Shown here piece by piece: positions 19,206 through 30,143 of a stretch of 64,000 nucleotides of DNA. The position numbers and the translations under genes were made by a program. The stretch comes from Isochrysis galbana (lineage: Eukaryota; Haptophyta; Isochrysidales; Isochrysidaceae). How positions within the stretch are numbered: position 1 is the stretch's first letter; each line of letters opens with the position of its first letter. The stretch lies in assembly GCA_018136815.1 (NCBI GenBank), contig CM030943.1, positions 2,518,500 to 2,582,499 on the forward strand, given 5' to 3'. Under the pieces are notes generated by a model, which saw only the letters and a program-made list of their open reading frames with translations, was not told the origin of the DNA and made no database searches.

Positions 19206-19271
19206 AGAGAGCGGAGCTGAAGGGGTCCGTCCCGGGCCTCTCTCCCTCCCTCCTCCCCCCCCCTCCTCCGC

Positions 19272-22200
19272 ATGTGGCGGCACAAGGTAGTGAGAGACCT
19301 CGTATCCGCACTCGGGGCCCCTCACCTGCTCCAGCAGGGCGCAGCCGAGGAGAGAGGGAGGGCCTCTACCTCTTCTCAAGGCCAGCAGGGCTCGGTGGAG
19401 GGGACGGGGGGGGCCTTTTCCCCGGGGGAGGAGAGGGGAAAGCCCTGCTGTTTGGGGAAGGAGAGGGGAAGGCCCTTCTCCTCGGAGGATGAGCTCCGTG
19501 AGAGCAAAGACAGAGGAAGATGCAACACGGTGGTGACTCGGCATGGCCTCTCACTCTCACAGGCTGAGGCTTCAGTCCTCTCCGCTTCCTTGAACTCAGA
19601 GGATATGAGGCGAAAGCCCTTCCTCTCGGAGGCGGAGGGAAGGAGCCGGAGTCACGACCGCGACGCTATTTGGGGCGCAGACGTTCGGAAGGAATCCGAC
19701 AGTGGTGCAGGGCCAGAGCGAGCAGAGCCTGATGGTGAATGTGGAGGGCACTACCCGACAGAACAACAACCACACACGGGCCCCGCCGGTAGGTTGCGTC
19801 TACCGCAGCTCACAGACGAGTGGTGTGAACGGATCATTTGCGATTCGGCCGCATGGCTCGCGCAGCTAGATGCGGATCCTAGCCATCTGATTGGCTTCCT
19901 CTCGTCAGTGCGCTCGGTCACGCGTCTCGGGCTCTACTTTGCGGCCCTGCTCGAGTACTGGGTGAGGTTCTGCCCCATCCTCCTGGCGGCCCGGCCTGGC
20001 GATGCGGCCGCCGGCGTGCTCAGCGAGCAGCAGGTGCACAGCGGCGTCGAGGGTGCCGTTGTGGGTCAGCTAAAGCTCGTCTTCCGCTACTGGGAGACGG
20101 TCGTGCATCTTGAGTCGCACATCAAGTTCTTCGCCTATGTGCCGCCGGAATCGCCTGACATTGGCGACTGCGCCGTCGACGCCACCGTCGATGGGGCAGG
20201 AACCAGCGGCCTCGAGGCTCTCGGGAGGTACGTGGGGCCGTTCCTAGGCGAAAACTTACTGCACCGTGTGCTCGCACTCGAGCGGAAGCTCGAAATCTCG
20301 TCGGCGCCAGCGGTGCGCACGTTCTTGATGCAGCGCTTTAGCCTCACTGAGACGAGCGACCAAGTGTGTGCCATGAGCGATGACGGCACCACCGCTGCGT
20401 GCAGTCGTGCCGCAGAGCCGGACAAGTCACATCACAGCCTGAGCGATTGCAGGGTCTCGTGCGAAGACAGGGCCGAAGCCACGAGGGCCGGCTCAGACGC
20501 GGCTGCGAATGCACATGCACACACGCAAAGTGGGCGGGTCGCTCCGTCGGTGCAGTCCAAGTGCTTGTTGCGCGGCTACCTCTTTTATCCTCTCTCGCCC
20601 GCGGAGACTGCCGCCCCGCCCGATGTACGAACTCGGTCGAACTGTCCACGAGTCGTGTTAGTGTCGTCGCCCTCGTCACTGACTGGAGGCACTAGGTTGC
20701 CCCCTGCCAGTTCACCGGCTCCCGTGTGCCCTTGGCTCAGCCCTCGCCATCCACGCGGTTGGTGGACTCGAGATGTGCACGCTGCACTCGCCGCCTTCCC
20801 GCACTCCATGTGGGCGGCGCCCGACTTGAACTTCACCCCGGGCTGTGGCACAAAATTGCACTGGCTCGGTCCCGCCGTCGCGCACACTACCTTGTCAGAG
20901 GTGTCCCCGGAGCCGGTCACTAGCATGGCAAAGAGTGCGCTCTTTGGCCGAGAGGCGATACCGACAAAGGATGCCAGGTTCGACGAGCCTGGCGCAGGTA
21001 GCGAGGTGGGCGGCCAACCCGTCATTGACGGCATTCCCGCCTTGGGGGTTCCTGCATGTCGGCTGCTCAATCCGGCGCAGCTCATCGAGGCGCTCGCGCT
21101 ACACCGCAATTCAGAGTTCGCCCACACGCGGCGTGAGCAGCCTGTGCTCTTGATCGCGCTGCTGCCGAGAAGCCAAATGGACATGCAGCGTTGCGTTGGA
21201 GTGTCCCTTCCCGACGCCGCAAGTGTGGCAGAGGACGACCGGGTGTGGGTCGAGCACGACCGCCTCTTTGTAATGCCCGATGGATGGGACCCTCGACATC
21301 TGGCCGCGCCGGTCGGTCTGCGCAGCGCGTCAGGCGTAGGAGACGCGCAGCATGGAGTCAGCCACGGCCGTGGACGAGCGAACAATGGCGGCCAGGCGGG
21401 CAGTTACCAAGCCGCCAAGACATGTACCACATCCAGTACGGCTAGGGGCATGCGGACAGGCACTCGTGCGAACATTGCAGTGGGTGGTCGGCCGTCTGAA
21501 GTGCATCTCCGGGACCAATCGTGGAGCGACAACGCCTCCGCATCGGCGGCATCAACTCCCGAAGCGGCGCGCTTGAGCATCGCTTTCGCTTGTTTAGGAC
21601 ATGCGCGCGACTCAACTTCGCCCCGCTCGTCGACAAGGGTAAGCGATGCCCGCTCGTTGCGCAGGCTTGCTTGCCGGGACGAGGGGCCTAGCGGATGTGC
21701 GGCTACAAACAAATCGAAGGGCTCATCGCGCCGCACGTGGTTCCGCGAAGCCGTCGTCGCGCGCGAACGCCAGCGTGCGACGGCCGCCTTGCTGGGGGAC
21801 CGCTTGGCCATCGGTGACGAGGCGGATGAGCGGCCCGGCGCAGAGAGCGACGCTAGCGGTCTCCAAGCCCACGCGAAGGAGGTTGAGATCCGCCCGCCGA
21901 CTGCTGCAGCTCAAGACGCGAGGCTGCTCATATCCACGGCCGGCACGGCCTCGGTAGAGGCCGAGGAATTGCATGTGCGTGCGGCTACTGCTATCAAAGG
22001 CGATGCAGCAATCCCGGCGTTGTGCGAGAAGATTCTATTGTACCTCAAGCGCATCTCGGAGGCCATGGGATTGATGAATCGAGGCAAGGTTCGCAGATTG
22101 ATCGAGTGCTTCTTACGAGCGCGCGCTCTAGCCGCGTTTGCGGCCCGGGCTGGAGCCACGTTTGCTGCAAGCTACGGAGAAGGCGCCGTTCACACGTTCA

Positions 22201-25200
22201 CCGAGGGCGTCGCCTTCGCCTTCGGCGACGTGGCCTCGGCGGCACCTGAGTCGAAGCACACCGAGACGTCATTCTGTGGTGCATCCGGCGCGCCCGTTTC
22301 GGCGTCCGATCTCGCGGACTGCGCGGAGCCCGCCTCCGGCAATCTCGCAAGCACAACACATGGACGGAGGGGCCGACGCGCATCATCCGGCAATCTGTTT
22401 AGCTTGTGCCGGGAAGCGCTTGCGCTCTCTTTGTGCATGGCGCTCGAAGAAGAGGTCGAGTTACACTCCATGCTGGAAGATTCTTCCTCTTCACATGCAC
22501 ACGTGGGCGCCGCGACGGAGAGCCTTGCTCCAGGCGGCCCTACAACGCACCTAGATACCATTGACCCGGCGAGCTGGGACCAGTCCGCAACGACGTCTGC
22601 TTCCTTGGCAGTTGGTGGCCAAGCGCCCTCCTATCTGCAAGAATCCATGACAGCTTCGGGCGTCAGCGACGGGGAGGCAAGTGTCGCTGCGCACGCGGCT
22701 GCGGCTGTTCACGGCGCCGCTTGCGTGGGGTGCTTGGCTTTGCTACGCCTTCTCGCTGCCAGCGGGCACGCCCGCCTGCCGTGCTCGTTGATCACGGCTG
22801 CCTTTGCCCATGCGGGGCGAGTGCCAAAGATACCGGGCTCGCCAAGAGACCGAACGTGCTTGAGCGCGCCATCGAATGCGGTGACGATCGCAGCAGCGTC
22901 CATCCTCTCCGATGCGATGTCAGGGAAGCTCCCACTGCGTCCCTCTACGATGGCGGAGATTGCGGAAACCTTCGGTGTGCTGGCGGCCAAGCGGACGCCG
23001 GAACTCTCAGCGTATCCCTCGCCAAGGCTACTCACTCCGCTTGTCGACCCGGAGCTCGCAATCGCCTCGGTGGACGGCTTGTGGGGCACGCCGAGGAATC
23101 TCACTGCCGTTAAGACGACGGCGACCCCGATGGAGAAGGCGACGCCGATGGAGGAGTACATTGAGGGCGCCGCTGCCCGCCGGCGCGCTGCCGCGCGCTT
23201 ACAGCTACAGCTGGAGCTTCTGGGTCATACGCCTCCTCCGCTTCTAGTGTCCCGGCTCGATGTGCTATGTGGCGATGGAGAGTGGAAGCTAGCCGAGGTA
23301 CTAGCGGCAGCTGCTGACGCGCAACACATGGTATCCATGACGTCGAGAGCAGATGGGCAAGTCGTTGGGGGCTCCCGCGCAGCACATAGAGGACAGCTCG
23401 ACGCTCCGGGCACTGAGCCACCGTTCATACTTGCATTGGTCGACATTGCCGACCGCCGTAGTGCTCGCAGAAAGCTTTCACGTGAGACGACTGCGCTGTG
23501 GGAAACGCACATTAGGACACACCGAGCTGCACCCTTGCATGAACACGCCGATTCTCCTCAAGATCACAGTGCCCTTTGCACTTGGACCACAACATCCGTG
23601 TCGCCTCATGCTCGGTTTGCGATGGGGAGAAGCTTGTCGGCGTCTACACCCATGCCGTATGAGGTAAAATCGACGCACAGCCACAACTCCACGCTCGGTG
23701 TCAACAACAATGGTGGCCCTGCGCCTGGACGGCACGGCGACAGATCATCCACGCGTTGCGCTGAGGGCGGGAAGCCGGCGTCGATGGGCGTTTCGTCCGA
23801 CAAGCCTGCACCGGAACGAGCCGACAACGAACAGCTCGTGCTCGGGACCGCGGCGGCACAAGTCGACGAGGTTGCGCGCTCAAGCTTAAAGCGGCTTGTG
23901 CACACTGGGCATGTGCGGCTTGCGTGGACTTATTGCGGAAAGGACGAAGTGTTGCAAGATCTCCTCCGCTATCTACTCGCCAGCCAGGCTATGGACGAGA
24001 TGCGCAATGTATCGGGGCACTCGAATTCGGAAACGCAGCAGGAGAAGGGGCGCTCTGACTTGCCGCCTATGGATGCCACATTGCAAGAAGGACGTAGGCC
24101 AAACGGTGAGATTTTTCTGATGTTCATGCTAGTATGGGCGATAGATTGCGCGTATAGCTACGATCAGGGCGGCCAAGCAGCGAGGGCTCTATGTTTGTAT
24201 GCGAGCTCGAGACATGCCGCCGATTTTATCGGATCAAGCGCTTGCATTGCTCCGACATTGACGTGCTGACTCCGACATCGACGTGGTGCGCGCACTGCCG
24301 TCCAGCTCACTGTCCGTACCCTTGCTTCACCCTAGGCGAGCCCGACACGAGCCTTCTCGGCGCCCGAGACAGCGCTTGCGCCCAGAGGTGGCAAGAAGCC
24401 GCCGCCTTTTCGGCCATTGCACGTGAGGAGGCCGTAGACGCGCACTCGCACGACACGAATGGCTCGGCGTCCTTAGCGGTGGCGCGCGCACGCCTTCCTG
24501 ACTATGAAATGGCGCGAGGTGTAAGCGTCATAGTGGCTGAGACGGCCTCCGAGGCGGAAGAGGTTGTAGCCAGGATGCTTCATCGACTCCGAGGCGAGAC
24601 CGGTACGGGTCGCAGAGGGAGCTGTTTACAAGAGGGTCCCCTATCGTCGGTGGCCGTGCAAGGGCTAGACACAAGTGGAAAGGCAGGGAGGAGCGCCTCC
24701 AGGGAGGCGGGCGCCGCCGACGTCGCCAGCGACCGCGGAGTGCACACGCTGCTTGATGGGCCTAGTGCCCAGTACATGATGCCCTTGGTCGGTCTTGATG
24801 CAGAGTGGGTGGCGGGCAGCCCAGTGGCTCTATTGCAATTGGCCTGCTCGTGGAGATCAGGTGTCACAGGCTATAGCAGCTTGGACGATTCATGCGGCGA
24901 GGTGGTGCTTATTAGGATGAATATACTTGCCGGTGGCAGCCGCAGAGCCTACGTACCAGATGCGTTGGTAGACAACGACCTTGCGTCATCTGAATCTGTG
25001 GGTCACGCCACCACACTGCCGCCCTCTTTGTTAGAGCTTCTTGCAGATCCGTCAATCATCAAAGCGGGCGTCGGTGTCGTCCATGACCTTCGGCTCATAT
25101 CGCGGCACTGGCCTGTGAGGGCAGCCGGTATGGTTGAGCTAGTGAAACCAGCTTCATCTTTGGGTTATTCAGCTAAGGGATTGCAGCGGCTAACGGCACA

Positions 25201-28010
25201 GGTGAGGAGCGGCTGGGGGTGGGAGGGGAGCGATCCAAGTCGGTGCGTAGACCCATTTACGTGCGGGAATGAAGTCAATGCCAAAGACCTGTGAATGCCA
25301 AAGGCCTCCGATTTCGTTCCAGGAATCACCCGTGTGGCCCTTGCTCTACAGGTTCTCGGCTGCCATTTAGCCAAGCCCCACGACGTCCGATGTGGGAATT
25401 GGGAGGCGCCCGTCCTCTCTCCTATTCAAGTCGAATATGCAGCCAAGGACGCAATGGTGGCTGTCGGCATCTTGAGTCGTCTTTTCCGGGACGCCGTTGC
25501 CTTGGACCTCACGACCTCGATCGCCCACAAGCAAGAAGCGAGCTTGGCCATTGAGCAAGGCCACTCGACGGATGAGTGCGCAAAGAACCAAGCACTATTC
25601 AACGATGCCACCGCCTTCATGTCCTGGGTTGCTTCGTGGATCGAGCCCATTGTCGAGTCAGATGCACTACGTGGCGCTGGCGAGCGCTCTAGTACCGATT
25701 CCCGTTGTGCTACTCAAAAGGGACAGCATTCGGTGCGCCGACGTCAGCAGCGGAAAGAAGCGGGCGACGATGGGTGCCGTCAAGCGGCCATGACAGAACT
25801 CGGAGAAGCCTTGAGTTGCTTGACGCTCCGGGCTGCAATCAATACGCTAGGTGTTCAAGGCGCTGAGTTCATATGCGAAGCAGAAAGTCCAAGAGCCCTA
25901 GCATCGGCACGTTCGGCACCCATTGGCGCGTCAGATTCCACAGCACTAACGCCTTTGTCCGCTACAGAGGCTCTTGTCGGCGACGTCTACTGCAATGACA
26001 ACGCAAACGTTAAGTCTGTGGCCGTTGCGGCCAGCTTTGCCGACGACGCACGACCTATTTGTCGACATGTTCCTTATTTGACCAGTCGAGCAAGCACAAA
26101 TCGGCATTGGATCAGCGTAGAAGACGAAGTGCGCTGGGGCGAGGCCACCGACTCCATGCCAGTGAAGTCGCTCGCGCTGTTTGCCGGCAGACAACCGATT
26201 GTGGCCATCGTCGCCTCCACCTCAAGGCTTGATGCACTGAAGCTAGCAGCACACCTTCGGCTCCCTATTTCCTCGCGGAGATCTGTATCGCGGCAGGTGT
26301 GTGAGCTCGTTGAAGCGTGTTCCAATGCGGTCAGCGCACAAGGAAAACACTTACGACTCGGCCAAAGCATGCCCCCCCCCTCGACGCCCTGCCTCGCCCG
26401 CTTTAACGAGGACTGGCCACCTCTTAATCTACGACAGGTCCGAATGGCAAGCCCTGAAGAATGCGTGTCCGTTTTTGGGTACACGCCCGGGACGGTTCCT
26501 CCGATTGGCCATCGAGCCCGTGTGCCCGTTGTTGTTGATAACGCCGTGGCGCGTGCCGATGCGCTTCTAGCGGGTGGAGGTTCCGTAGGTATGCTGCCTC
26601 TTCTCCTAGCTCTTACACGCTGACCAAATCGATCGAGTCACAGCCTTATTTTGTTTTCCTTCTAAATTGCTTCGCTCTCATGCATCGTGCGCGTAGGCGT
26701 GCTGCTACGCATGCCCACTATATCTCTCGTGTCCTTGGACTTTGTCTCAACGGCATTTATCGCCGAAGACTCCGGCGGGTCGGCGCTGAGCGAGGATGCA
26801 CCTGGCATTGCCGAGCGTGATGACAAGCTTGACGCAAGGATTCTTTGCGAAGGAGATGACAGATGCGGCAGTCGTGTCGTGGGCATCGCTGCAGCAGCAG
26901 TAGCTAGCGGTGAGTTCGTCGGTTGCCCAATGGCGATGGGCTATCTAGCCGCGTGGTGCTGAGCTCGCCTGCTCTGCTCCCCCCCAAGAATATGATGGCG
27001 ATGGCCTTGGATGATGGCAGGCTCACTCGAAGTCGGCAACGCGCACCCTGAGGACCTGCGTCTAATCATTGACTCGTCCCTTGGCAAACTCCTACGATGG
27101 CTCCGTGCAATTGGTGCGAGGTCTGCTTGGAAGGCGCCGGGCGAGATTGATAGCTCGGCATCCCGTATTGTGTAACAAGGAGACATGTAGATGTCCTGTC
27201 TGCACTTGAACGAGGCTTACCGCGTTTCGGTGTCCGTGCTTCAAGTGCTAGCGCAAAATCGCTTTGCTCCGCTAGTTTTCAACGTACACCCTTGCCCCCA
27301 GCCCAGGTGTCGATTCTCTCCCTCGCGAAGAAGGCGAGGCCGCCTCAGCTCTATTCGCTCGCGCTGCTCGCCAAGGGCGGATCCTCATCACTCGCGACAA
27401 GAAGCTGAGCGAGCGTCGTGATTGCTGTTGTGCGATCATTGTGATCAGCGCCAACGATCCCAAGCAACAAATGCAGGTGATTTTGCAAAATCACGTCTCA
27501 CGTCGGGGGAAGGAGCTTCGGCAATGCGGTGCGCAGAGCAGCAGTTTTACACGGATGCCGTGGGCACATGGTCGATTTTAACGCTTCCTGCCTCCTGCGA
27601 TTTCCCTATAGTCCATTGTGCGCCGATTTGGTCTATCATTGAACGCCACCGAATTCATGATGCGATGCGCCGTTTGCAACGGGAGGGGGTACATCCAACT
27701 CGGTAGAGACGAGGCAAAGGCCCGTGGCTGCCCGCCAAATGTTCTTCAGGTGGCACCCGTGCTACCGTGATTGCCACGCCCGAACGTTGCCTTGCGTCAG
27801 CTGTAGCTGCCGGCACCAACCTTATGCAGGAAGGCTGCTATGCCTCTATAGAAATCTGATCCCTCTATTACCCCTGCGGTGTTGCAACAATCAACGCAGG
27901 CGGTACACAATTTTTTTTCCTGTCGTACGTGTGGTAAGCTCTATTGGGAGGGGCCAAAATCAGTTTCGTCGCTTGAACACTTCAAACAGCTCTTCGAGTC
28001 CTTTTCCTGA
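19272..28010 (+). CDS. DUF1853 + 3'-5' exonuclease + Mut7-C RNase fusion protein (about 8 exons)
   Basis: Exon 1 (ATG 19272) is very long. Residues ~180-680 match DUF1853: L-G-L-Y-F-A-A-L-L-E-Y-W, H-I-K-F-F near V-G-P-F-L-G-E, S-P-R-H-P-R-G-W-W, and W-V-E-H-D-R-L-F-V-M-P-D-G-W. A long variable helical region follows. An intron lies within 24106-24390; I could not fix it. The DnaQ-type exonuclease has G-L-D-A-E-W, G-V-V-H-D-L and Y-A-A-K-D-A, the last rebuilt across intron 25202-25351. Further introns that keep phase are 26589-26696, 26910-27020, 27114-27306, 27477-27611 and 27750-27899. Exons 5-8 form Mut7-C: D-S-S-L-G-K-L-L-R-W-L-R, R-I-L-I-T-R-D, R-C-A-V-C-N-G, C-R-T-C-G-K-L-Y-W-E-G, with TGA at 28008-28010. 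The product is about 2500 residues. The exonuclease plus Mut7-C resembles EXD3/MUT-7, which acts in RNA silencing or RNA decay; DUF1853 at the N-terminus is unusual. Confidence 0.85.
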
Positions 28011-28184
28011 AGGTGACGTGGTCAGGCATGGGCCTATTGCCGTTGGCTTTCAATGAGAATCCGCTCAACGTTTGCTAAGATGCTTTGCATACCAAGTTTT
28101 TAATGGTGCTCAAAAGTATGCTTGGTCCAACGATCCCACTTATACTGCAGGTTTGCATGATGTATGGCCACCAACCAATCGGAA
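28011..28184. other. 3' flank of the exonuclease gene
   Basis: Probable 3' untranslated and intergenic sequence. I see no other feature. Confidence 0.4.
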
Positions 28185-28454
28185 TTAAAGTGACGAATGG
28201 AAGCCACATTTGTACTTCTTTGGGCGAAGAGCGGATTCACATAAGATGAAAATGTGAGCGCGTCTTCCTAGCCATGATAAGAAGGCTCGTGATGCCCAAA
28301 ATAGCTGGCCAAGGGCCAGGGAAAGGAGGACGGCACTCTCACTGACACCTAATGCAATGGTGTTAATTGTGAAGAGGTTTGAGCTCCAGTTGGCGGCCAT
28401 TGCGAGGCCGACAAGCGGCGATTGGCCGACGCGATAAGGGGGTGCGCCCAACAT
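28185..28454 (-). pseudogene. Possible MFS transporter fragment
   Basis: A minus-strand open frame of about 89 residues holds G-L-A-M-A-A-N-W-S-S-N-L-F followed by a hydrophobic stretch. The spacing recalls sugar-porter family members, where a similar A-x-x-N-W-x-x-N-L block starts a membrane helix. There are no adjoining exons with transporter sequence, and the rest of the frame looks random. It is either a relic or coincidence. Confidence 0.25.
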
Positions 28455-28900
28455 TCACTGCTCCGATTCACACACGCGATTGACCATCCCCTTCTCCCAA
28501 AGTAGACTCCTATGGGTGGCAAGGTGGTGGAGTCACTCCCCGACACACCATGGCATCGTGAGAGGAGGCAGGGGGTTCATCGGAAGGGGGGGGGGGGGGG
28601 GGGGGGGGGACACGTCGCTCATGTGTCACGTGTTCGATTTCTATCTTGGGTGTCCAAGGATACCCCAAGAACGTGGAGTGGCCTGCACATAGTCAAAAGC
28701 AGTGGGGGTCAAAAACGCGCCAGCATCTTTCACAGTTGCCAAAAGCACACCGCTGCTACTCGGGGAACGTGGCATAGGGCAGGCGCGTTTCGATGGGCTG
28801 TGGCTCAACATCACGGGATCAAATCAGGATTCACTACTATCGCCTTGGTACCATCGCGGAGACAAAGGCGACCGAGAGGAGTGAGAGCGACACCATTGAT
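28455..28900. other. Non-coding stretch with poly-G run
   Basis: A G run of about 22 interrupts this segment near 28588-28609. No coding support. Confidence 0.5.
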
Positions 28901-29510
28901 AGAGGTGGGGGAGAGTGGGTTGAAAAAAAAACTCTTGTCTCTTGTTGATCCAGAGGTCCACATTTTTTTATCGTCGGGCCGGGGGAAGATTTCCCCTCGT
29001 CTCTCTCTAGGGGTGGGGAGGGGAAGAAAAAGAAAACCCCTCCCATCCTTCCTGGAAGCGAGGATTTTTTTCGCGAGGGGGGGCGAAGAATTCCTCTGCC
29101 GCTTCTTGTCTGCGGAGCGGAGGGATGGCGTCCGCCTCGCTCGAGGTGGTCGATCTCCACCACGCTCCTGTAGGCGTGTGGTGGGGTGTTGCAGGCTCGC
29201 TCGCGACTGGAGCGACCAGCTTGGGCGCCAGGAGACGGCTCTGCGGGTCGAACTTCACGTTCGCCCGCCGACTGAACCGAGCTCTGCTGGCGGACGCCTC
29301 AGTGTTGTCGTTTGAACCCCCTCACGTGTGGCACTGAAACACGCTCACGAAGCCACGCCCATCCTCCTTCTTCTACCTCACTTCCCGCCTTGCGGCAACT
29401 CCCCTCGTGCTCTACTTAGGGGCTCAGGTTGTGCGGGGGGTTTGAGTAGAGCGGCGTGCACCTGTCTCCAACAGTGTGCAGTATGTTCTCAAGGCAAGTA
29501 TATTAAAAGG
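28901..29510. mobile_element. LINE chimera: plus-strand 5' leader joined to minus-strand 3' UTR
   Basis: 28903-29010 repeats the leader at 16792-16910, and an ATG at 29125 follows (M-A-S-A-S-L-E-V-V-D...). 29338-29500 is the reverse complement of the LINE 3' UTR (GCCTTGCGGCAACTCC, CCTCGTGCTCTACTTAGG, GTGCACCTGTC). The two ends therefore face opposite ways, as after an inversion or nested insertion. No ORF2 sequence is present between them. Confidence 0.6.
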
Positions 29511-30143
29511 TTTATGTTTCTGGTGAGTAGCTCGCCTCCCCGCCCCCCAAATTCTCACTATGCAAGGGCGGTACCACCGCAATGTAGGGGCCCAGCCTTG
29601 AGGTCATTCCAAATCAGGCAGTGGGGTGTCTTCTGGAGTGGGTAGTGGGTGGTTGTGGGTATTTGGTGGAAGTTGTGTGTGCCGCATCGCACGGATGGCT
29701 ACGAGCATGGTTAAAGGTGACACACCACACCATCTGTATCTATCGAGCGGCGGCACGCGATGGGGCTCTCGTGCACCTGGTTGGTATGGGTGTCCCAATG
29801 CCCACGCTTCAGAGACATGGGCGGTGTCTATGGGTTTTCAGCCCGCACCGGTGGCCTAGACGGCGAGAGAGGAAGGTGGCGGCGTTCGCTTCCTGACCGT
29901 ATCTTCTTAAAGATAGTTGAATTACACGACATTGATCCAAACACACCGCATCGTAGTGTAGAGACTAGCGAACTTGGCTCTAGGCACCAAGGTGGCCACC
30001 GCTTTCGTCTTTCGCTCCGGACGGTTCGACAACGCCAAAGATGAGCGGGCCCACCTATGAGCAGTACGTCCCCACGGTCGTCGCTGGTTGGGGCCTCCAC
30101 GCGTCCCGCTGAGCTGAGCGCCCTTAGAGCGTGGAGCATTGTC
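29511..30143. other. Intergenic, no supported gene
   Basis: GT-rich patch near 29620-29680. No coding support on either strand. Probably 3' flank of the minus-strand gene that ends at 30144. Confidence 0.4.

Noticed and set aside
24191-24335. Treating the frame start at 24191 as a separate exonuclease gene
   Set aside because: The upstream long exon remains coding-like to about 24262 and the exonuclease continues in a phase that a single intron can join, so one gene is more likely.
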